Origin: Sphagnum compactum | Lineage: Eukaryota; Bryophyta; Sphagnopsida; Sphagnales | DNA: 64,000 bases | NCBI GenBank assembly: GCA_965153455.1 | Contig: OZ234503.1 | Coordinates: 11,351,118 to 11,415,117 of the forward strand | Reading direction: 5' to 3' | Shown: in pieces, positions 46,320 to 60,289 of the stretch | Numbering within the stretch: position 1 is the stretch's first letter | Layout of the letters: each line of letters starts with the position of its first letter | Translations under genes and position numbers: made by a program | Notes under the pieces: model-generated | Told to the model about the DNA's origin: nothing | Seen by the model: the letters and a program-made list of their open reading frames with translations, nothing else | The model's database searches: none

Positions 46320-49300
46320 CTGGAAAAAAACAGCCACTCTTGAGCTCACATTTTAAAGCTCATGTTAGAAGAAGATGGGTTCCAGAGGTTCTCCATTTTT
46401 TTGGTGTGAGAAGGAGTCTTGATCCTAAAACCGAAGCATCACAAGTTCAATGTAGTCCAATGAAATACATATTTATCAAATTGTAACCAATTGAATATCA
46501 CATAAGTCTTTTTCTCTTTTCATAGGCTTGTTTGTAAAATTTGAATATACATTCACAACCCAAAAGTGGATAGTTTGCCCTAATTCCAAATGCATAAATA
46601 ACATTCCAAATTTACGTTTTCCATTGACCCAAACTTCAAACCTTCGGATAGATCTCTTCATCAAATAAGTGTTGTTCAAACATGAATCACAACTTAGTTT
46701 GAGAATATTTATGATTCATTTGGAAGCTTGTCAACTAACATTGGTAGCAAGCTTCATAATCCTAGGAAGAGAGAAAATCTCTGAAGCTTGTCAACTGATA
46801 TCAGTAGCAAGCTTCATAATCCTAAGAAGAGAAAAAATCTCGAAAGCTTGTCAATTGATATTTGTAGCAAGCTTCATAATCTTAGGAAAAGAGAAAATCT
46901 CATAATCTTGAGTGAGCTTATTATTTCCTTCTAATTAGGATAAAGGTGTGAGAACTTCAAATTTTGATTAGGATGCAACAACCTGCAACACATGCGCTTT
47001 TTCAACCATTTTAATAACACAAACAAACAAACAAACCCGGTTAATGTAGTTTTGAGTCAAAATTGGGTCACATGTTCACCACTTGCTCACATAAACTTGT
47101 TGGGTTTTTATTACAAAATATTGAGTTTTTATAGGACTTGGTTTGTGATTGGAACCCAATTCAATGTGAACATGATTCTACTTATTTTCTAGTTTTGGGG
47201 GTTTATCCCCAAGGTGTGGTTGTGGAGTCTCATTTTTCATGTCATGAGATTTGGAAATTCACATGAGGGACAAGAGGCATGGTTGATGTCAAGGTTTGTT
47301 GGGTTTCTATGTTTTGCTTTGAATGTGGATTTTTCCAATTGTAAGTGACAACATTTTGTAATTTGAAACATTTGTGTGCATGTTTTCATATGTGTGACTT
47401 TGTTAGTTTTGATATTGTTGCATCCTAATCTAGTAGTGCATGACAAGTCTATTGTACCATTTAACTAAAATTCTTATAAGAGATGTTATTCTTCTTATAA
47501 TATATTTTTCATGTCCTAATGGGGATTACATTAACATGGGAATTTTTTTGAGATTCTTAAATTATTTTCCTAAGATTATAATATTTTAGTGTTTCATGAT
47601 TTTAAAGGCTCATACCTAAAAACATATCCAATTGGAATGTGCAACATTATATTTTATAATTGTCATCAAGATCTTTCCACTAATTTTTTTGTATTTAATA
47701 ATGTACATATTCAATACATACATAAATAATATTTTAAATTTATAATCAAGATGACTATAATGGCTAGTTGTAATCATATGCATACTAAAATTCTTGACTA
47801 AATGGTTGATTAAAGACATGTAACAATAATATAAATGACTACAATTAGTAACCTTAGTAATGTAGTCATAATTTTGATTAAAAAAATTTGATGGTCACAA
47901 AAAACATGTCTTATATGACTCTTGACTAGGGTGAAAACATAGTCACAAAATGTTCTACTCATGGATTCCACATTTTGGTGTAGTGTTAGTTCATTTGTAT
48001 TGAATAATTCCAAAATGTTAGCACTTTCAACCATAGTTGCAGACACCATTTAATGTTGCTTGTTCATTTTTCATAACATTTCTTCATCACTATTTGAAAA
48101 AAAATTATCAACATCACCCATTTGAATAGGCATGACTATAAAAAAAATCTATGGAGCATAATTGAAACCTTTAAAAAATGCTTAAAGAATTATTTTTTAA
48201 AACCTTGAACAAACCCTTCAAAGAAATCTTAATCAAACCCAAAACAAAACCTTAAAAAATATTTTAATTGAACCCTTAAATATGATAACCCTATGGACAA
48301 ATGATATGTTGATATTGTAATCAACCAATTTATTAAAATGCTAGTAAATCATTAACACATGTTGTTTTGTGTGGGCCAGAATGAACCATGAACACAAACA
48401 AACACACCAATGAATGGAGGTTGGGACCCCATTTTAAATTGTTATAATTCATGGTCAACAACAAAAAATTTGGATAATAATAAAATACATAATCACAAAT
48501 TTCGCATCTCACAATTTAATAATGGAAATCGTGCAAAATTCATCCATTCACAATTTGTACACTTCACACACTAATATGGTGGATTGAAAACACATTTGAC
48601 ACATGGATTTATAAGAAATTACATATTTTTTGTGATATTTATTCAATAATAATTTCATATTTCATTTGTTAACACATTTATCCATGTGTTAAATGTGTTT
48701 TCAATGTGTGTAAAATGTACAAACCTATGAATGGATGATCTTGCATGATTTCCCTTGTTAATTCGTTACATTGTAAATTTGTGATAAACTTGTGTCACAT
48801 GTCAAGGTAGCATTTGCAATACTTTATTTTGAAAGATGCATTGCCTTTTTTATAATTTTTGCATCAATTCCACAAGCATGAATCAAAGTCAAATTCCAAA
48901 CACAAAATAGCCACCTAACCACTTATATTGATTTCCTATTACAAATTAGTGAAATGTTAGAATTTTATTAAGATTGTACATTTGTGATGCCAAAAAAAAT
49001 TTCAAATTTGGATGAGAGAAGAATAATAAAATATTTTCAAACATTGAAAAACATTGAGAAATGACATTGTTCTTAGAATGTGATTATTTGGACTAGATTA
49101 CCAAAAGTTCATGAAAAATTTCGAAGTGTAACTTTGTTAAAAAACATTGGGCCAAAATGTTGAATTGTTTTAGAGCTTCAAATCCACATATTGATCTATC
49201 CATTGTCAAGACAAATGTAATGACTATATTATATTGCAATTTATTTGTTATATAGGTTTATAATACATAATTGCTATAATTAACTATATATTATGTTATC

Positions 49301-50849
49301 TATTATTCCAGCAATACTCAAAATTGCAACCATGGCTACATTTGAAGGTCCCATTGGCATTTCACTCAAGCCTGCCACAGTTTCTCCCTACTACTATAAG
49401 GCTGCCATCAGTTGGTTGTGTGGAGGGGGCAAACTCCAAAATCACCCACTTGTGGCCACCTGAGCATTAGTATGTTTGAGAGTCCTTGAGTGACCCAGCA
49501 CCTACACCGCTACCACCTCAAAAAAGTTCCTAAGCATTACAAATGTTCCTGTCTAGACTACTTCAGTGTCTCCAAGTCCAAATTTTGCATTTTCTGGGAC
49601 AAATATAGGTGCAGTGGTGATGGGCGGAAAGCATGGAGCAAATAAAGTTTTAACAACGTAACAAAGTGTGGGAGATGGAAGGTATCAAAAGTAAGGAGTA
49701 GAGGTATGAGGTGATCAAAAGGACTAGGAACAATTTTTGCATGACAAGGTTCCGTTGACCATGGTAGGATCCAACAAATGACTCAAACAGTGTTCCATTA
49801 ATTGGTGCAATGGTGGATGCCACTTGACCAAAAGTTGTACCAGCTGAGCTTGGAAGGAAATGGTGTGCATGCGCCATGGTTGATTTGAACTTTTCAGTTC
49901 CAAGTGTGGCGAATGCCTGCTTGTTCACTGAAAACTGTATGCAGTTCAAATCTGGGGTGTTATCCAAGAATCTCTGAAACTGGGATTGGGAATTGTGCAA
50001 CAGTCTCCATACATGGTCTGAAGGCATTGTCAAGGAAAACGCAAACAAACCCACCTAGATCAGATCAGTAAGAATGCTTCTCAAAACTTGGAAAGATCTG
50101 CAATGAGAATCTTGAGGTCCATATGGACTGCAAAAGTAAAGGGCATTGCTATGGGGATCAACTCTTGTACTCATCTCCACCACCATGTTGTACAAGGACT
50201 TGCTATTAAACCAAGACCACAGGAAAAAAGTGGCATTTTCCACTGGTCAGCATCCTCTTTGCAATTAGTACTCAAATTTTGCGTAGTTCCTCGCATTGCC
50301 CTTTTTTATGAGCCCTTCAAACCATGTACAAGGGTAGAAAGGTTATAAGAAGTGCAAAGGTTTGTATTGGTAGACAACAACTAATCCTTTTTAAACAGAT
50401 ACATGCAGCTTTGTGAGGAACTTCCTTCTACACAGCTCTTATTTGACATCATCTGATATGTTTAATGGAATGGATGGGACCATGAAAAACCTGAACTTCA
50501 TGTCAACAACTTTTGAGTGGTTGCATCAGCATAGACTAATTGTCAGGCATGTAGACACAAAGGAATCAGAGAGACAACATCTCAGTGCACACCTTGTGAA
50601 TCATTGCTTAGTACAAACACAGCTCATCCTAAAAATGAACCTATGTAAAGCCCCCGAATAGCCATAACAGGAAACACCACTATTGGCTTTATTGCAACTA
50701 CCACCAAGTTGTCAACCCCAAACTCTGTCTAGTGCTTTCAAAAAATAGGACTGGCTTGCTGAAAAGAATCTCAGTATCCACAACAGTAGAAGAACAATCT
50801 CCTCCAGCTTGCACATCCATCCTTTGATCACAATTGACTATCCATGGTT
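46320..50849. other. Spacer upstream of the MOT1 copy
   Basis: About 4.5 kb of AT-rich DNA between two minus-strand genes. It should hold the missing first MOT1 exon and promoter if they exist, and the 3' UTR of the MDL gene, but I see neither clearly. It contains a 60-bp tandem repeat (46722-46901). A 134-codon minus-strand frame (49650-50054) has no motif I recognise. 47000-49300 shows nothing. Confidence 0.55.
46722..46901. repeat. Three tandem units of 60 bp
   Basis: Each unit reads 'agcttgtcaact.a.att.gtagcaagcttcataatcct.agaagag..aaatctc'. Because 60 is a multiple of 3, a plus-strand open frame runs through all three units as a 20-residue repeat (ACQL..VASFIIL..EKIS), but there is no other sign of coding. 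Confidence 0.9.
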
Positions 50850-52438
50850 TTAGAATGTTTTGCCATTCCAACCAAAGTTGGAACCCTGCAGACCACACAC
50901 AAGTTGATGAGGCAGTCATGTCAACAGTGTAAAATAACCAGCATGAAGGATAGATGAACTGATGCTTTCAAATCAGAAGAATCATTTGGATAGGGAAGAC
51001 ACCACAACAGAGCATTATTAGGAGCAGGCCTGATGGAAAGTTTGATGCAGATTGGTAATCTCTTGTCTATGATTCATGTTGCCCTTACAAAAAGAATTGC
51101 AGAAGACTGCTTGGTGCAGAAACAGATGTCTCCACCTAAATTCTGGAAAGGATGTTCACATGCAATGCAACCTTTGACAAAGCAGGATCTTTTGGATTTT
51201 GGAACTAAGCCAACTGACCTACAGAAACATATCTTTGAGAATGTAGAGAAATATCCACCACAACACTTTGATGGAATTTTTCTGTCAGTTCCAGCAAACC
51301 CAAAACTAACACAACAAGGATGAAGTGTGGTCATAACCTTGTGAGTGTCACTCAGAAAGTACCAAACCATCATGTTCATCATTAATAGCACTGATGAGCT
51401 GCCATGACTGCCCAATGACTTCATGAGCTCCCAACAGTGGTTGTAGATAAGAACATAATAATCTGCCCAAAATTTCAGGCAAATCACTTTACAGACATGT
51501 GCATCCTGACTTTCTATTGGATTTTCAGAAGCAATGGGAAGACTTCATCATGATGATGGGTATCACTCAAGAGACATAGCAAATCAAAAATGCAAACTTG
51601 AATTCACAATCAAGGCTCCAAGCACCAGAGCACATTTCCTCTTAGACAAAGAAAGAAAGAAACCTCTAACTGCAAACTTACCTTGACATCATAAAATTTG
51701 ATGTAGAACCTTGAAGGTGGGACTGACAGTTTGGACGATAGAATCTCTGCAAGTGCTGCACTTAGTTGCTTGTTTTTTTCTGGAGTCAAACCTCCGATTG
51801 AGACAAGCTCACCATATGCGGTAGGTTCTTCACTTCCTCCAAATGACATCGGCACACCTCCTTTGAGTATTACCATCACATACTGCCAAGAAGAGGGTTT
51901 AAGACCAAGATAGCAGCATTGTGTGTAATCTCGCCCAGAGTGCTACCGTCCCCTTGTTAAGATGTGCGAAATACTAACAAACCTAACTTCAAAAGTCAGC
52001 TGCAATTGCCAATATCTTCCGTTGCAAACTTGGAAGCCCTAGGATTGAGCGTTTTGAGTGACCGGTCGGCCTTATAGCCAAGACTAAAGCGGAGGTTCAT
52101 CACCATGGTAGCATCTATCGCATGCACCTCGCCGGATATCAACCTACAATAACTTGAAAAAGCAAACTTCGAGCCCTAGGCATTAAGCTACGACCTTCAT
52201 GCTTCCTGGGAAAAAAATAAAACAAAAAAATGGACATACACAACACCAAGAAAAACACGAGGTGCTTCACAACAAACAAACCAGACAAGATCAAACATTT
52301 CAAAAAACATGGAAGCGTTACACTTACAGATTCCGGCTTGCCAAGGATCCTCGCCACGGTCTTGCTTGCATCCTTGAGAATATCCGAAGTCACAACACTG
52401 TCCACGGGAACGTTGGTCTGCAGATTCACAGTCGGCAT
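50850..52438 (-). CDS. MIF/D-dopachrome tautomerase-like protein (plant MDL), 115 aa
   Basis: Three exons: 52438-52328 (37 codons), 51882-51682 (67 codons) and 50885-50850 (11 codons plus TAA); both introns are phase 0 with donors GTAAGT and acceptors GGCAG and TGCAG. Plant MDL proteins are small cytosolic or peroxisomal homologues of macrophage migration inhibitory factor; they form trimers and have weak or unclear tautomerase activity. The sequence begins MPTVNLQTNV, so Pro2, the catalytic base after Met removal, is kept. GKPES holds the conserved Lys34. VPMSFGGSEEP, AYGELVSIGG and SRFYIKFYD follow in the usual order, and the last exon gives GSNFGWNGKTF, the family C-terminus. Length is normal (112-118). 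The 36-nt final exon sits behind a 796-bp intron and is easily missed; without it the protein would lose the closing strand. The C-terminus shows no clear PTS1. Confidence 0.95.
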
Positions 52439-53020
52439 GGTGCCAGTAGCTCGCACGTTTGCTGTTTGCTCCCTCTGTTATCACCTGCAACACACTTACA
52501 GTATTAGTAGCAGATTGTGAGCACTATTCTCTCGAAAAAAATCCATGTCTAGAAATTTCCCAAGAAAAGCTTAAATCCTTCACAAGGGGAACGCGAATTT
52601 ATTAGTACGAACCTTGACGAGCTCCGGCACAAATTCTGTACTCCAAATTTACTTGAAAGCGAAGCTCGGGATGAGCGAGGGATTAGCTCCGAGCGAGGGT
52701 GAAGCACCACACGTCTTTATCTCTGGCGAACTGGGGCAAAATTTCGCCCTTGGTTGGCTGGGGAGGGAGCTCCAACAAGGCAAAGAGAATTCTGTTCGCC
52801 ACATATGGTCTTGGATGCGGTGGTCGGTTACCAGACCACATTGAGAGCATCAGAACCCATCCCACCGCCCGGTTGGTTGCTCCTCAAGCCCTAGCTAGCT
52901 ACCATCGCCACTTGCGGCTCCGTCAAATCTCTCGGCATCATTTGACACACATGCAATTGCTTCATGCGATTCCTCCCATGGCTGATTGTTTGATGCACCT
53001 CGTGCTTGTCTTTTCCGAGA

Positions 53021-53152
53021 TTGTAGTTGAATGATGCATTGTAGATTGCTAGAATCCTATTGTAGTTAAATGATGCATTGTAGATTGCTAGAATCCTATA
53101 TTGTAGTTAAAATGATGCATGAATGATGCATTGTAGATTGCTAACATCCTAT
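53021..53152. repeat. Three tandem units of about 40-45 bp
   Basis: Units read 'ttgtagtt(g/a)aatgatgcattgtagattgcta(g/a)(a/c)atcctat'. The third has an extra 'aatgatgcatg' insertion. Confidence 0.9.
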
Positions 53153-54419
53153 TCTTTGATGCTAAGTAGGTTTATAACATTTGCAAGTTCATCATCTTGT
53201 GTGCATCAAGTCCCATTGATTCAAGCTTTGTGTATTGGATTTTGGACAAGATTTGTGCCCACAAAATTCTAATTACGAAATAGATTGTAGTAATCTTTTT
53301 TAATATATGGATTGTGTTTAGATTTATTGGAGTGGTCAGCTTAGTTTTGAAGAGATGCAAAAGGGAGATCTTTTTTGCATTGTGGATGTGATTTGAAATT
53401 TTGGAATGAGTTTTCTTTTTAAATCTCTATTTGCTCTTCAAAGTGATTTGATCTAATCTTTGTGATGATCCACTATTGTTCATAGCTCCCACTCCTGATT
53501 TTGTTAGTTCTTTGATCTTTCAATGTTTCCATTCATTCAAGAACCCAAATGAAAAATCCTTTAGGTTTGAGTTGCATTTCTACTAAACACTAAAACCCAA
53601 AAAACATGTGACAAAATGTTTGATTTTTCATTGTTTCAAAAAACTTGAATTTTTTTTAATTAATGTTCAAATTTCTTGATGAACTTTTGTCAAGACTATT
53701 TTTTAAAGTATCATGAAAACATTTGCAATTTTTTTGAAATGAATCTAATGAACATAGAGTACCCAAAATCACATTCGATGCAATGTAACACATGTTTTTG
53801 TTGCTCAATTGACTTTTTCAAGGTTTTCAAATTGTTCTTAATGACATTTATGACAACATTTTAAAATACATCTTTACATCATAATATAATTTAACATCAT
53901 TTTTAAGTTATAAGAATTTTTTTACAATCTATGGTGATATGTAAATCATAACTCTAAAAATATTTACCCTAAATGACTATTCATATTGGTTACATCAAAA
54001 TGGCTACTTTCTTTGTCATTTGGAGGTCCTAAAAGGTTTCAATTATATCCCATATCCATGCATGTGGACAAGCTACATAAGGCAAATTTGCTTTTATGGT
54101 TCCTCCCATTCTTTTGATGTGGGACCACTAGAAGAATTTTGTCATTTTGGCGACTACATATAACTATATTGGTCCACCTTGTAATTACAAAATTTGCACA
54201 ATTAGCTTTCCTATCCTCCACAATTATGTATACAACTATAATTCAACTAATGGGTATATATGGTCAAGCACATGAGTGGTTTTCAAATTCATAAAATGCT
54301 TTTAGTCACATCTATTGATCACCTCATGGTGACCAATGTAATGTGAACCTATTATTTGGTCAATCACTATGATGTGAATTGAAAGAACTTATGCTATAGA
54401 CCTAGAACCTTTAGCACTA

Positions 54420-54640
54420 TTAAGACATATTAGGGGTGTATAGGGGTATATCTTGGTGTATACCTAGGTTATATTAAGGGTGTAGTAAATTTTGAAAGTA
54501 TAATATAATACATTAAAACATATGAAACATGAATACACTTGATATATTAAGGGTATATTTATCTTAACAAGTATATCAAGGTATATTAATGCATATCATG
54601 GGTATATATGGATTTATTTAAGGGTATATTTTCATTGTTT
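54420..54640. repeat. Degenerate TATATTAAGGGTATA repeat
   Basis: Words such as 'aggggtgtataggggtatatcttgg', 'tatattaagggtgta' and 'tatattaagggtatattt' recur irregularly. It is simple AT-rich repeat DNA. Confidence 0.7.
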
Positions 54641-57600
54641 GGACATTCAATAAGGTTTTTAAAATTGACAATGAAGTCAATGTTGTTCAAGCCCTAGTTG
54701 AAGTAATGATCTTTGCATTTAACAAGGCTAATCCTATCATCGGTAATCAGTTTAAGAATATATGGTGAACCACCATGCATCATCACTATTGTCTCATTCT
54801 TTTTGTAAGTTCTTAAAACTAAAGCTGAAATTGTCATGGTTTATGTTTTTGATATCAATGGAAAATGAATGTTGTTTCAATGCACAAAAGTGGTAATGGA
54901 TAACATATGGACAACAAACATTTATTATTTATTTCATTATTCTCTTCATAAGTATGGTGGCTACTTTAGTTTAACTATTGTCTATTAAATTTTTTAAAGA
55001 TTTATTTATTTATTTTTCTCAATAATAATCCCTAATCTATATCTTTATTTTTCTATTTTATTACACACATCATAAATTTTCATATCACATACAAATGTTT
55101 GGTATTAAAGATTTTTATCTACTATATACGTAATGTTTTCATATTGAATATATTATTTATTTTGTGGATGTTTTATTTACTAAATGTACTTATTTACAAT
55201 GGCATTAAATATAAGGTGCAACAAATTATATAAGCATTGGGATCAATGTTAGTACATGGCAAGTGTCCAATATGAAGGATTTTTTTCAAAAAAAAACTTG
55301 ATTTCTAATTCAAAATTTTACCTATGTTTGGGCCCACACAAATAAGCAATAAATTGAATGCAACTTAATTGATCTTCGACAAAAAAGTTGACATGCATGA
55401 TAATGGTTGTTCAACAAGAAACATTTGTTAATTTTTATTATACTAAGTTATGATGAACTATGTTTAATATGGGATTTTTTCACAAAAAAATGAAATGTAA
55501 CACATTGGGCAAGGAGACGTGATTTGAACATGAATCACATTATTTTCCTAAATTTTATATTCATTATAATACAATTTGTTTCCTATGGGACTTTGTCCCA
55601 CTTTCCCAATTATGATATTTTAAAAAAATTTGTCATCTTCATGAACTTTGCCCCACTGCCCCCCAAAAGATCCCATTTGAAAACTTGGACATCATTCTAT
55701 TTTTAAAATTATATTCAACAATCATTTTGTGTGCACTACTTCAACATTTTCAAATGGTTTCAAACATTCTTTGAATGAAAAATCAAAAAACATTCTTTGG
55801 TTGACATTTTGTAAATCTCATCCTTTGTGTAATTCTCTAAAAATAAATATTACAATTTCCCTATAATAGGATTTCAACATCAACTTTTCTAACTTTATGT
55901 ACACATTGTGTAACCTTCTAAAAATTCTAAAGCCTTGTAATTTTCTTGGATGTTTTCTTTAAAAAATAGGGCCAAATCCCCCAACTTTCCATCAATCATC
56001 CAAAAATTTTAAAACATTTCATGTGAACTAATTGTTGATGAAAGTACATAAATATTAAATTGATATCCAAGTTCCTTGAAGAAGGATGTCTTTACTTGAG
56101 AGAGGATAAACACATTCTTTGTATTTTCATCCATTGTGCAACTTTCTAAAATTCTTATGCCTTCCCCAAACTTCGTATCATGAAATTATTTGACTTCTCA
56201 TCAATTATGCAACCTTCCAAAAAAACACCATTTCACACAAACTTGCTATTGATGAATATATATTATGATGACATCCAAGTTCCTCATGGGAAAAATGCTT
56301 TTCCAAGGGTATTGTGGCCAAATTTGTTGAAGCTTTTGCAATATTAACCTTATTCCTTAAAGAAATGATGTCAAATTCTAAGGCATTTTTCATTTTTCTA
56401 ATATTCATTGTAAAAGATGATTGTTAAGGAAAACAATTCAATTTGAATCCTTGCACTCAAAGCATTAAGTCCTTAATTAATACATCACATTTACTTCTTT
56501 GAAAAATGTGTGATGTCAAGCATTGTTTTGCATTGTCGAAATTCATAACTTGAATCCAACTAAATTGTCTAACTTTTGTAATTATGTAAGTGTTTTAAAT
56601 TGTCTAAATTCACAACTTGATGGATAAACTAGTGAAAGTAATTTCCTCTTGTCTTCTTTAGGGAAATGTGTTAATTGAATACTTGTCAAGTAAAAGAATG
56701 ACAAGTTTTTTGGATTCCCATTCAAGGTTTTTTTCATTTTCCTCTTTTTGATGCATCTCCAACTTTTTATTTCATCCGTTCATTTCTTGTAACAGCCTTT
56801 ACATCTTTTGCATGTCTTAATCAAAGCTTCCAAACACTAAGGTTAATGGCATTTAGGATAAGTTTGCAAAAGTCACAAGCCATAATTTTGAATCCAAAAA
56901 AAAAAGTTTAAATGAATATATATATGAAATGAACTCCACACGAGCAAGGTCATTTTTGGAAAAAAAAAGTTTCCACGTGTCAATATATAAAAGTATCCAC
57001 AAAGTAGGTGAATCGGGGGGGTGTTCAAGTTTTGAGAGTGACCAAAATACAATAGGAATGATGGATCAATGGTTGAAGATGCAATAAAAGAAAATAATAA
57101 TAGGTCAAACTCAAAAATTGTTGTGATCCTTTTCAAGCTTATAGGGAACACAACATGGGAATATAGAATGAAACCACACTTCACCCTTGAAATGGGGGGC
57201 TTGGAGTCACATTGTATGGATCAAAAGTGTAAGTAGTTATATAAGAATAATAAAAAGTAATGCATAGGGGAGGGCCAAAGAAAAAGAGGGTGAAATAAAA
57301 AGGTAAAACATAGTTTAAAAGTTTTTCTTTTTGTTTTAGTTCACCAAGCAAGAATTAGGAATGAAATAAACAACAAGATTGTTCCTTTGAGCCCAAGATT
57401 GGGTGCTGAATTCATGCACCAACATGAATGTAAGTTTTCATTTATAAATATTGTAAAGGTGTGAAGTGTGTTGAACTTTGGTAATTAAAAAGGTTATAAC
57501 ATGTAAGCTTAGCTAGAATTAGTGGCAAAGTTGTGCACATATTGAGCAAGGGGGTGTGTATATGCAGTGATATTCTTTTCTAAAAATTACAAAGCCTTTG

Positions 57601-58489
57601 GAGATGGACTTTTATAGTAGACCACTAAAGTGGCTTGTTGTGTTGATAGGTCATCAAGTTGCCAGAAAGGTAGTAAATTAGACTATTATTTCTTTTGAAC
57701 ACAAAATTTCCAAAGCCCATACAATCCAACATACTAAGTGGTTATATGCATCACCATGTTTCTTTTGGGTTAAATAGGGGGTTGGAAATAGGGTGAACAA
57801 CCCTTCCTTTGGTTTTTTTTTTTTTTTTTTTTAATGTGCTTTAAAATAAAATAAAATAATCATAATGGTATTAAAGCTAGTTTCAACCAAGGGATCAAAG
57901 TTAAACAAAAACTTTGAAAGTGATGCTTGAACACATCAATGGTGCAACTTGGTACTAAGGGCAATGGGAGGTCCTAATGACTAGTTGGGACAAGGTCATA
58001 TCACCATGGTTTTTCAAGGTGCAATACAAGCTGGTTGGAATGACACACAACAACACATTTTGGGTTTTACAACCGGCCTTTACAACTACATATCAATCAA
58101 GAAACATATATGTGACTAGTGACTAATGAGTTGCTAAACTCATGTCATTTCACCCATTTAGTCATAAGGGATGTTTAGTTGAAAAGCCCAATCGTTTTAA
58201 TGACTAATTTTTTAAAAATAATTATAATAGTGAAATTTCATGTCATCATCAACCTTGGTTTGATGTGTAAAGTGCATGCCATCTCAACTTAGTCATTTTA
58301 TTCAACTAATTGTTACAAAAGACACTTTGATGAACGGATGACATGTGTCAAAAATCTATAAACACATGTTTTGAGTCATTGCACATGACCAAAAATCAAC
58401 CTAGTTTAGCCCATGTCATTAATGTAGCCAAAAATCAACCTAATTTAGTTAGATTAAGCAATTTAGCTTAGCTCGCCTAGCCAAAAATC

Positions 58490-59900
58490 AACTTAACTTA
58501 GCATAATTAGGCTAGCTAGTTATGTTAGGCAACCTAGGTTACCTAACCTAAGTTAGGTGGCCTAAATTAAAAAAAATGTCGAACCCTTAGCCCAAGAAGC
58601 CTAGACTAAGCTACTTAACTGAAGCCAAGTGGCCTACTAGGTATCATAGGTTACAAAAGTGATGACTTCAACCCTTCACCTTCACTTTGGGGTTCAAGTC
58701 CTCATCCATTACACTACCACATTCTTTTATACTAATTACATTTAACACAAAGTTATAAAGCTTAAATGTTTTTACCTTGAATTAACCTTGGCCACCCTAG
58801 GTTGACCTAAATCAACCTACCTACTACCTACCAACCTAACCTAGACCTAAACCTCCCTAGGTTGATTTAAAATGAACTAATTTGTCAACCTATATACTAT
58901 TTATTAACCTAGCCTAAGTTAACCTAAGCATTCCTAAGTTTAAAAAAAATTTAACTTAATCTAACTTTTAAGACTACTTAGGTTTGAAGTTAGACTTAGA
59001 CTAAACTAAGTTAGAACTAGATTTTTCGCTAGGTTAATCTAAACTAGACCTAGACTATGTACAAGTTAGGTTAGACCTTTAGGTTGTACTAAGTTAATTT
59101 GTATATTGCACCTAAATTAAGCTAGGCTAATATAAGTTAGACTTAAGTTGTACTAAGTTAATTTAGGCTAGACCTAAATAAGGCTAGGTTAATATAGGTT
59201 AGATGTAGACAAAATTATGTTAAATATGGCTAAACATAATTATTTAAAGTAATTTTGGCTAAAAACGATTACCTCTAAGCTGAACACCAGTAAATTAATT
59301 AAGAAATTAGATTAAGTTCACAAATATTCAAGTGAAATATGGCTTAAAGAATATAAACAAGGCTAAACACAATTAGTTAAGCTAAACATGACTAAACACA
59401 ATTACTTAGGTTAGAAACATGGCTAAATAATTATTACTTACTATATACAATTATACTTAACCTATCTATTAGGGAACCTAGGTTCCTATTACGTATTTTA
59501 GGCACCTACCTAATATCCATTAGACATATACTTAGATAATTTAGTAGGAAAATACAACCTATTCGAGTATTTAAAGGTTACTTAATAGGTAGCCCTAGTA
59601 CATAATTATTGATATCATGGTTCATTTAGTCGCACAAACTTGAGGTGGTTACAAACTTGATAAGATATTTATAATGAGGCTACCTAGGTTGACTTGGCAA
59701 AAAACCTAAAGTTAGGAACCTAAACAATCCAACCTAGGTTAACCTATTAATAGGGTAAGCTATTATACGTAGATTCAAACATACTATATGTAATAAAAAA
59801 ATTTATGTCTAATATAATAACTTACAAGGTAGCCTATATTACGAAGTAGGTTTTTACTTAATAGCTTACATACATAGGTTAATTTAATAGGTATGTTAAC
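58490..59900. repeat. CCTAGGTTAACC / TTAGGCTA low-complexity block
   Basis: About 1.4 kb dominated by words of the type 'ctaggttaacctaa', 'aagttaggttagac' and 'ggctaaacataatta'. The motif is present on both strands. It resembles, in a more degenerate form, the CTACCTAACC block at 33060-33570. Confidence 0.75.
58628..58702 (+). repeat. Possible tRNA-derived (SINE-like) A and B boxes
   Basis: 'agtggcctactagg' at 58629-58642 resembles a pol III A box and 'ggttcaagtcc' at 58691-58701 a B box. Spacing is that of a tRNA with a long variable arm. The flanks do not fold into a tRNA that I can see, so a SINE head or chance match are the options. Confidence 0.25.
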
Positions 59901-60289
59901 CTAAGCCAATGTGCTAAGTAGTCAAAAAGTCAAGGAGTTATATGTTACCTTTTTTTTTTAAAATTATTAATATTGTAGTCATAATTACAAGTTTAAAATA
60001 AATTATTTAATACACACACACATGCATGTGAATTCATGGTTTCAAAAATTTCATGGCGCATAAAAAATTATGGCATGCCATGATAAATATTGGTGCCATA
60101 AATTCAATACACACAAAAAATTATGGTGTTACAAAAAATCATGGATTGCCATGAAAATTTGTGACAACTTGTTACCAAATGGCATGCCATGTCATCATCA
60201 CATAGAAGACCGAATTGTTATCAATTGCAAAAAACAACAATATTTTCAACTAGCTAATAAATGAAATTAATTCATCAAATCAATGACAT

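Noticed and set aside
49650-50054. 134-codon minus-strand frame between the MOT1 and MDL genes
   Set aside because: No recognisable domain, no MOT1 motif, and an unconvincing splice connection to either neighbour.
50055-50243. 62-codon minus-strand frame, tested as the missing MOT1 first exon
   Set aside because: It lacks the GDLGTYIP motif and membrane-segment character of the MOT1 N-terminus.
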